34,350 nt of DNA from Syntrophaceae bacterium. Lineage in GTDB: Bacteria > Desulfobacterota > Syntrophia > Syntrophales > Smithellaceae. Below the pieces are notes generated by a model, which ran no database searches, was not told the origin of the DNA, and worked only from the letters and a program-made list of their open reading frames with translations. Numbering within the stretch: position 1 is the first letter of the stretch; every line of letters starts with the position of its first letter. A program made the translations under genes and the position numbers. The stretch is from NCBI GenBank assembly GCA_025355345.1, contig JANXZU010000031.1, positions 1-34,350 on the forward strand. The letters are read 5' to 3'. Positions 1-9,900 of the stretch are shown piece by piece.

Positions 1-125
1 TGACGATGTCAAGCTATATTATTAATAATATCAATATATTAGCTTTGAATAACTAGGAAATTTACCGGCACATCAAAAGATAAAACAAGAAAAGAACAGG
101 TAATGGAAAGAAATAAACAAACGAG

Positions 126-698
126 TTGTGCAAAGCTCTCAGTGCCTCAATGCTGGCGCTGCTCGACTACTGCGATGCCGTAGAGTCGCGTAAGACGCTG
201 GATCCCGCAGCCAGCCGCCGCCGGGTGTTGGGACTGGATATCGATATCCGCGCCCACAATCGGGCAGCCATTGAAGCACATCCGCTGGCACATAAAATTA
301 AAATGATCCAGGGCTCCAGCATCGCCCCTGATATCATCGCCCAAGTATATGAATACGCCAAGAGCTACGATCGCATTATTGTTTGCCTCGATTCCAACCA
401 CACCCATGAGCACGTGCTTGCCGAACTGGAAGCCTACGCTCCCCTGGTTTCTACAGACAGCTACTGCGTTGTGTTCGATGCCATAGTAGAAGACGCATCT
501 GACTATATTTCTTCCGACCGCCCGTGGGGCAAAGGAAACAACCCGAAAACTGCCGTCTGGGAATACCTGCGCCGCCTGAAGGAAGAAGGCCGAAATGGTG
601 CTAACGGCGCCCCCCTCCATTTCGAGATCGATAAAATGATAGAAAACAAACTTCTCATTACCGTTGCACCGGATGGATACTTAAAGCGGGTTAATTAA
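126..698 (+). pseudogene. 5'-truncated cephalosporin hydroxylase-like (CmcI family) methyltransferase
   Basis: The readable frame ends in a typical C-terminal half of the CmcI/rhamnosyl O-methyltransferase family. It has GLDIDIRAHNR, then LDSNHTHEH (the D/H residues that bind metal in this family), then DRPWGKGNNP and the terminal APDGYLKRV. Family members are usually about 230-250 aa and carry an ETG.AHGGS-type SAM-binding loop just before the SASMLALLDY segment. Here that loop and everything before it are missing: family-like sequence begins around base 139, an in-frame stop lies at 114-116, and the sequence upstream is AT-rich and unrelated. The only in-frame start is a TTG at 126 with no convincing ribosome binding site. 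I infer a degraded, non-functional remnant. Family assignment is fairly sure; loss of function is inferred from the missing SAM loop. Confidence 0.75.
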
Positions 699-814
699 TG
701 TGCCATAATGATCCAACTAACTGGGTAATCGCATCCATGAACTACCCATCTGTAGGGCAGCGTGGGATTAGGTATCATGCTGAACCGGATCTGGCATCTA
801 ATTTCAACTTATGA
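698..814 (+). pseudogene. 38-codon reading frame coupled to the CmcI remnant, possible gene fragment
   Basis: An ATG at 698 overlaps the TAA of the upstream remnant (TAATG), a typical translational-coupling arrangement. It opens a 38-residue frame that reads like protein (MCHNDPTNWVIASMNYPSVG, then RYHAEPDLASNF). It stops at 812-814, about 90 bases before the start of the giant glycosyltransferase gene. I do not recognise the family. It may be the N-terminal stub of a gene that once followed the CmcI-like gene, or a chance frame. Confidence 0.3.
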
Positions 815-903
815 ATTACAACTGAAATTTATCTCGCACTTGATGATGAATAGAGGCAAGCCGTGTAGAATTAAACCCTATGAGATTAAAGCAGGAGTGT
901 CAA

Positions 904-3900
904 ATGTCGACAAAACAACCAATCCTCACTATTCTTATGATTGTCAGAAATGAAGAAAAGCATATATCAACTGTATTAAATTCATTGCTTTGTCAGACAT
1001 ATTCTAATTTCATCATGACAATAATTGAAAATGGTGCTGATGATTCTACCGGAGCTATCGTAGATAATTTTGCAAAACAGGACAATCGCATAACAGTAAT
1101 ACATCTTGAACAAAACGATCCTAATATCTTATTTAAAATGACAGACAGGATCGAAACCATATATTATATGTTTGCAGCCGGGCACGATTTTTATGACCCT
1201 GCGTTTATTGAAAAATGCCTTTCAGCACTGGAAGCCGATCCTCATGTAGTGCTTGCTTATCCCCGTGCATCTTGGATTAAAGATGACAAGATCATTGGAG
1301 ATATCCCGGGCGTATTTGACACTCGCGGAATGGATAGCTTCTCAAGGAGCCTGGTCGTTGCCTATGGCTTAATTGAAAATTATCAATTTTATGGAATTTA
1401 TCGTCTTTCTGCATATAAATCAGTGAGAAGGCATATTGTCATTGGGAATGATCATGTAATGCTTACGGAATTGGCCGTAATAGGCTCTTTTGCGCTTATA
1501 GATGAACCTCTTTTCTTCTTACGCATGGCCAATGATTGGGGAAACAGTGAAGTCTATATTAAAAAACATTTTCCAGATGAAACCGAAGGCGTAATGGCCT
1601 TTCTGAAGCAGATAGATGCATATATGAGCATCTCCGAGCGGGTAACTGATCAGTTCGACAAGACACTTCTCAAGTTGTCTTTATTTACCATGTGCCTTCT
1701 GCGATATAGGGGCACCCTGGATATGTTCAACGAATCAATCACATCCATGTTCGCCCGTCCGGATTTTCAGAATCTGACAAATCTTATGTCCGACACCGTT
1801 AATTACATAGAGCAGAAACTGCAAGTCGAACATGGCGGGAAATCTACCCCCCCCATACAATCTTATACCACGCCCACATTATCATGCCCCAGCAAAGCAA
1901 AAGTAAAAATCGCCGGGGAAGAGGCCGCGGGAAAGGACCTTACCAAAATCCAAGAAGGGTCAGAATTCGAAAATTGTCTGCGCGATCTTGTTATCTCTGT
2001 CAAGCCCCGTGCTATTATTGAAACCGGTACCTACATTGGAACAGGTACGACGCGAATTATTGCCACCGCGCTTCGGGATGCCGGGCTTGTTGGCACAACA
2101 TTCTATTCAATTGAATGCAATCCGAATCATCATCAGCAGGCTTTGTCTAATCTTGGCCAGGCGGGGTTGCTGCCGTTTGTCAAGTCGTTACTTGGTCTGT
2201 CGGTACCACGTGCTGTCCTCCCATCCATTGAAAAAATCTATGATGATACGGTGCGCAACATTGTAGATGATGATATCTTTGTCGATCACCAAGAACAAAA
2301 CCGCGTTGCACTTTATTGCCGTGAAACAGACTTCCCCGATATTCCTGAAGATCTTCTCGGCACTTGTCTGGAAAAGTTTGGAAGTCGTCCTGACCTGATA
2401 CTGCTCGACAGCGCCGGGCACATGGGGAGTGTGGAATTCAACTACATGACTGAGCGTCTGAAGGGCGAATGTTACGTAGTTCTTGATGACATCCATCATG
2501 TCAAGCATAATCGAAGCTTCAAACAAATCCAAAGTGATCCACGTTTTCAGTTGCTGACCAGCTCCCGGGAAAAATTCGGGTTTTGTATCGCCAAATTCAC
2601 ACCCGCAAATGATTTCGTTGCCGACATCAAGAACATGCTCTGGGTTAGAGGAGATTCCATCGGAGATAATATTCTTGCATCTTCAATGCTGCCCTATATC
2701 AAGGCAAAATACCAATATGCCAAGATAACAGTTGTTTGTCAGGACCATATTGCTGAACTCTATGAACCTTCGCCATTCGTCGATTCAGTGATTAGTTTTA
2801 ACAGACAGAAGAGCCTTGACGACGAAGCATACAGAAATATTTTCGTACAAAAACTTTGCGCAGTGGATGCTGGACTGGTGTTGAACTCCCTCTATTCCCG
2901 CGATCCTCTTTATGACCTGTTCGCAATCAATAGCGGTGCCCGGACAAGAGTGACCTTTAATGGTAATCTGTGTAATATTTCGGCTGATGTGCGAGATTGC
3001 AATAATAAACTTTATACTAAGGTTATAAAGGATAATGAAACACATAAGCCGGAACTTGAGAGGCATCGAGATTTTCTTGAAGGCATTGGCATATCTGTGT
3101 CAAAACTTGAGCCGGCAATCTGGTTTAAGCCTGAAGATGAGGAATTTGCAGAGAAGTTCTTCAAGGACAACAATCTTGATCCAAAGATCACGATGTGCAT
3201 GTTTGCAGGTACTCTGCATGACGTGCGGATTTATCAAAGTTATGGGATTGCCATATCAGGTATTTGCAAGAAATACGGCTTATCTGTCATAGGTCTCGGA
3301 GGTTCCGATGATTCAGAAATAAATATCCAAAACCTTAATGCGACAGGTGTTCGCGCAATAAACCTCAGTGGTAAGACAACTCTTCGGCAGACGGCAGCGA
3401 TTTTAAAGCACTGCAGATTGGCCGTAGGCGCTGAAACCGGACTTGCTCACATGGCTTGCGCTGTTGGAACCCCAAATGTCATTCTTCTCGGTGGTGGCCA
3501 TTTTGGTCGGTTCATGCCCTATTCACCATTAACTTCCATCGTCTGCCTGCCGTTGGAATGCTACAACTGTAACTGGAAATGCAGATACGATCGAGTCCAC
3601 TGTATAAGGGACATAAATCATAAGGTTATCGCTGAAGCTGTTCGGCAAACTCTTGAGAAAAAATCAGAAAAGCCTCGTGTGTTTGTTCAGGGGACTTCAT
3701 TATGGGAAGGTAGATTGCAGCAACCTAAATGGCAATGGTTTAATGAGTATTTGGATATCAATACCGTTGAAATCATCCCGATAGGTGTTGTCCCATCAGT
3801 ACCAAAAACTGCAAATGAGCTGTACCAGATTTCCCAAGAGTATATAACATCTGGCAATTTTGATTTAGCCATAAGCGAACTGGAAAAGCTCCTTGAAGTG

Positions 3901-6900
3901 TACCCTAATTGCGCCCTTGCGCATAATGATCTTGGCGTTATTTATTACAATAAAGGGGATAAGGAAAAGGCGCTGACTTATTACGAGAGGGCAGTAGCGC
4001 TTAATCCAGATAATATTAACTTCCAGAAAAACATCGCCGATTTATATTTTGTCGAATTGGGCCGTACCGAAGAGGCTATCCGGATTTACATCAAGGTACA
4101 GTCTGCACATCCCGATGATATTGAGGCACTTCTTGCGATAGGTAAATTTTGCGTTATTGTGGGGAAAGCTAAGGAGGCAAGGATCTTCTGCAATAGAGTT
4201 TTTGTAATTGACCCTGAAAATAAAGATGCCTTGAAAATCATTGATCTTCTAAACAATCAAGACAAGGTAATAACGGATGAGCAGGCTGATGCTAGCATGA
4301 TTGAGGCTGTCAATAACTCAGAAGGCTATCTCGTCTCTGCCATCGTCTCAGCCTACAATAGTGAAAAGTTCATGCGGGGGAAACTGGATGACCTTTTGAA
4401 CCAGACATTGGCTGACCGTATAGAGATCATCGTCATCGATAGCAATTCCTCGGAAAACGAGGGTGCCATTGTTCGGGAATACATGGCAAAGTACCATAAC
4501 ATCAGATACCTGAGGACAGAAGAAAGGGAAACGGTCTATCAGGCATGGAACCGTGGAATCGCCATGGCGAGTGGAGAATTCATCACCAACGCTAACACCG
4601 ACGATCGTCTGCGCAAGGACTGTATCGAGGTGCTCGTGCGAGCTCTCTGCGAAAACCCTGATAAGGTTCTGGCCTACGGTGACTCCATCATCACTCTCCA
4701 GGAGAACGAGACCTTTGAACGATGCACACCACATGACTATTTGCGGTGGCCTGATTTCGACCGCACAAAGCTGCTGGAGTCCTGCTTCGTTGGCCCTCAC
4801 CCAGTCTGGCGCAAATCGGTACATGTCGCGGCGGGTTATTTTGACGTGAACTACCGGTGCGCTGCGGACTACGAGTTCTGGCTGAGGCTTGCCTTGAACC
4901 ACGACTTCGTTCACGTGCCCGAACTTTTGGGTCTATATTGGCAAAACGAGGGTACAGTGTCCCGCAAGGGTGATGCGCCACTTATTGAAGCTGCGCGGAT
5001 CCAGCGGGAGTATCTGCCCAAGTATAACCGGCTTTTATCCGGTCGTCGGAGGATAAACATCCTGTTCGTCTTACACGGTTTTCCACCGACAGATGTCGGT
5101 GGGGTAGAGGTGTATACTCAAAATCTTGCCAAAGAAATGACTTCGCGAGAAATTAGAGTTACGGTACTTTATCCTTCCACAGATTCGTCAGAGCAAGCGT
5201 ACTCAATCACTTCCGATACCTTCGACGGTCTAACATTGGCTAAATTCCATGTCCCACGAGGGAATTTATTTACTAACGTTTCCTCTCGTGATTTAGATAC
5301 CGCATTTGATAGTTTTCTAAGGTCGCACACCTTTGACTTAGTCCATTTTCACCACTTATTTTACAACCTGTCCCTGTCAATGATTTCGGTCGCCAAGAAG
5401 GCGGCTCTTCCTGTCGCCATAACTCTACATGACTTCTGGTTTATTTGCCCACGGGCACAACTCTTTATGGAAAACACCTCCTCAGTCTGTACTGGCCCCG
5501 AAAATCCTGCAAAATGCGCAAATTGTTTGTTGGTTGCAGCATGGTATCCCGGCATCAGTCACGCTGACTTCGAACAGGTCATCACAGTTCGCCAGGAATA
5601 TGTACGCAATCTTTTATTAGAAGTTGATCTGCTTTTTGCGCCATCCAGATTTGTAGCAGACATTTTCGAACGATATGGCTTTGGTGGTGGCAGGATAGCG
5701 GTTGCCCCTCTCGGCATCGGAAAATTTGACGTCCAGCGCTCAACGTCCGAGGTGGGGCTTAGATTTGGCTATATGGGCACGATCCATCCGGTGAAAAATG
5801 TCATGCGACTGGTTGAGGCATTTGCCGCAACGGGAGGAGAGGCCCGACTTGATATTTATGGCGGTGGAGAAGCTTTCAATATCAAGATGTTAAAAGACAG
5901 CATTCATGATCCGCGGATAGTTTATCACGGGAGTTACACCCCCGAACAGTTGCCCGAAATCCTTTCCCGCATGGATGTCCTGGTGGCGCCGTCCCTGATA
6001 GAAAGCTATTGCCTTACCGTACGGGAGGCATTGAGTGTCGGCATACCTGCCCTGGCGGCACGGGTTGGGGGTATACCTGAAATAGTACATAATGGCGTCA
6101 ACGGGATTCTTTTTGATCCCCTTGATCAGACAGACCTAACACGGCTGCTTCAGCAATTCATATCAGACAGTGACGCATTACAGGTACTGAATGGCAAAGC
6201 CATTCCTGTCATGACCATTGCAGACGATACCAGTTTTCTTCTTGAAAAGTATTCAGCCCTTATGCAGTCACGGGGGTTGCAGCAGCAACCTATACCTGAA
6301 ACTAAGGTTGCGTCAGATGCGCAACAAACAGGCACTTCTCATCGGCACCGCTTAATCCAAAGCTCGAAAAAAATTGGAGTCGCTGTTTTTTCCTTTGATT
6401 TAAAAGAACATGCTTGCGGCCATTATCGTATTCACGCGCCCCTCAAGGCACTTACTGATGAAGTTGAATTATCCTGGGGCGTTGAGCGCACGGAAAATGC
6501 TTTTCAGATCATACCTGGAGTCGCGGAAGATGCCGACATAATTATCGTCCAACGTTTTTTCCCTCGACCGGAAATTTCAGGCTTCCTCGACAATCTATTC
6601 TCGCTCGGTAAACCCATCATCTTTGAGATCGATGATCTACTCACCCAACTTCCACCAACAAATCCGAGTTATGAATGGGGAATGCCAAGCGTACCAACTA
6701 TCTACGCGTTCATCAGAAAATGCTCGGCAGTTACCGTCACTACTGAGGAACTCAGAAAACATTTTTCCTCATACAATGATACTATTTATATACTTCCAAA
6801 TTTGCTCGACAGTGATCTTTGGTGTAAAACATCGCCGCCGTCTTCCGGGCCGGTTGTTATCGGTTATGCCGGCACTATCACCCATACAGCCGATCTGGTA

Positions 6901-9900
6901 CTGCTGGAAGAGGTTCTTGGCCGGATAGCAGCACTTCATGGGAACAAGGTGGCGTTTACCTTCATGGGATGTAAAACCGAAAGTATATCAAGTCTCCCTG
7001 GATTTTCCTATATTGAATTCGATACGACTTTTGAAGCTTATGCCAGGAAGTTGCAGGAAACACCTATCGATATCATGCTGGCACCGCTGGAGGATAATCC
7101 TTTCAACCGCTGCAAGAGCAACATAAAATGGTTGGAATACTCATCCTGCGGCATTGCCGGGGTATATGCCGATCTGCCACCATACAATAGCTGCATAGAG
7201 CATGGTGCGACCGGGCTTTTGGCAGGGAACGACCCGCAGCAGTGGTTTAATGCGATAGACCTTTTGATCAAAAAACCAGAGCTAAGGAGATCAATCGCCC
7301 TGAAGGCACGCCAAAAGGTCATGACAGAAAATACCTTGAAGGTGGGCGCTCAGCGCTGGTTGCAGACATACCGGGAAATCGTCTTTCTTCATTCTTCACG
7401 GAATGCAACGTCTGAAAATAATCTGTCCGTACCTTCCAAGAAAGATGCACGGTATCCCGGCGCTCTAAGCCGTGTCTCCATAATAATACCGCTTTACAAC
7501 AAACCGGAATATACGAAGAAATGTCTGGATGCGTTTGCTGCCAACACACCACAAAGCCTCTATGAACTGATTTTAGTCGATAACGGTTCTTCTGATGCAA
7601 TGCAGAAGCTTCTCGCCAATCAGCCGGCCACAACAAAAATAATCCACAATCAAAAGAACGAGGGGTTTGCCAAGGCCTGCAATCAGGGGGCGAAAGCCGC
7701 TTCATGTGAATATCTTCTCTTCCTTAATAACGACACCGAACCACAGCAGGGCTGGCTGGAACCGCTCATGGAAATCCTTGATAATGACGATTCCGTTGTA
7801 GCTGTCGGCAGCAAGTTGCTCTATCCTGATGGCACTATACAGCACGCGGGTATCGTCATTGTAGATGATAGAAAGAACGGCGATCCTCTTCTGGCAAAAA
7901 ACAACCATGTCGGTAAACCCGCAGACTCGCCTGAAGCAAATAAGCCTACGCTGCATCAGGCCCTGACTGCTGCCTGTGTCTTGATCCGCAAATCATCATT
8001 TGAAAAGGCGGGCAGGTTCGATGAAAAATATTGGAACGGCTACGAGGATGTTGATCTGTGCTTCAAGCTTCAGAAACAGGGAGGTAAACTTGTTTATCAG
8101 CCGTTAAGCGTTATTATTCATCATGAATCTCAAAGTGGACCGGAACGATTTGCCAAGGCCCCCGAAAATATTAAGCGATTGCATAAAAAATGGCTTGGCA
8201 AAATTAAGCCGGATATCATTCTAAATAAGGATGGGACTATGACGTTGACAAATGCTGGTAAAATACGCCCTTATTCCGCTACTGGATTACAGCAAAAGCA
8301 ACTTATACAAAAGGCATCCACCCTTAAGCCCAATCTAGTATCCATAGTCATGCTCACTTTCAACGAACTTAAATACACAAGAGAGTGTGTTGAAAGCATT
8401 AATAAGTACACCCCCGAGCCGCATGAGATCATTTTTATTGACAATGCCTCAACAGATGGCACGGTGAAATGGCTAAGAAAAATTAGTCAGGAGAATGAAA
8501 ATTATAAGCTTATCGAAAACAAAAACAATCTTGGTTTTGCAAAGGGTTGCAACCAGGGGATTGAAGCGGCTTCCGGTGAATATATCCTGCTTTTAAACAA
8601 CGATGTAGTCGTCACGGAAAACTGGCTTTCCGGGATGTTGGAATGTCTTAAAAGCACACCGGATGTGGGGATCGTTGGTCCCATGACGAATAACATCAGC
8701 GGCACTCAGAAAGTTCACGATGCTGATTACAAGACAATTCCCAGTATGATTGAATATGCAAAATTATTCAGGGAAAGATACCGGCACCGTCGTGTCCCTT
8801 TAAGGAGAATTGTTGGGTTCTGTATGCTATTTAGATGCACACTGGTTGACAAAATCGGCCTGCTTGACGAGAGTTTCGGCACGGGCAACTTTGAGGATGA
8901 CGACTACTGTCTGCGGGCAACTTTGGCCGGTTACCAAAACCTGATTGCCGGTGATGTCTTCATCCACCATTACGGCAGCCGCAGCTTTATCGGCAACAAA
9001 ATCGACTACGGTTCATCAATATCAGGAAATATACAGATATACGATGAAAAGTGGTTGGGCATCGATGTCAATACAACTCTCGGGAAAACATTTACCGCCT
9101 TTAATTTCATCGAAAAGGCGGAGACATTGAAACAGAAAGGACAGTTGGACAAGGCCATTTCCATGTTCATAGAGGGAATAAAGTACGCACCTGCTGAAAA
9201 GGCGGTTTATTATCGCCTTGCCGAGATGCTTCTTGACGCCAAGCTCAATAAAGACGCGCTTGAGGCGGTTGGAACTATGCCCCAGGAGATGGAAGATGAC
9301 TTAAAACGTCTTGAGATTATCGCGTACTGCACAGAAGGAATTGAAGAATCAGAAAAATTGGTAGACCGTATTCTGACACTTGATAAAGACAATGCCGCGG
9401 CTATAAATCTCAAGGGAATTAACGCCTATAAGCGGGGTGATTACTACGCGGCTGCGGATTTCTTTAAAAAAGCTATCGCAGCTGACTCTGGTTATGGCGA
9501 ACCCTACACGAATCTAGGCATTATGAAATGTGACTCGGACCAGAAAGATGAGGCGCTGGATTGCCTGGAAAAGGGATTTATCCTGTCGCCGACTCTGACA
9601 GACAATGTCACCCTTTACCATGCGGCGATTACAGCACTGGAACAATATGGTAGGGCGGAAAAGTTATTTCAGGACGCAAAATATCTTCATCCTGAAAACA
9701 AGAGGATTCTCTTTTTCCTGATCGATATTTTCATCAAGCAGGGCAAGTATGATAATGCGATGCACGAAGTTGAACAGGCCATGCTGGATATTGGTATTGA
9801 CGATGGCATGCTCGCAGCCGCACTCGAGATACGCCAAAAGGTGGGAATAAAGGAAATAGACAAGGTCAAAAATAAGGGTACTCTATCTTTATGCATGATC

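Noticed and set aside
762..953. 63-residue frame between the CmcI remnant and the giant gene
   Set aside because: It overlaps the start of the giant GT gene in another frame, has no ribosome binding site and no recognisable protein character.
5361..5555. Numerous 60-190 codon frames antisense or out of frame within the giant GT gene
   Set aside because: They lie wholly inside a gene with strong domain evidence and show no family motifs or ribosome binding sites.
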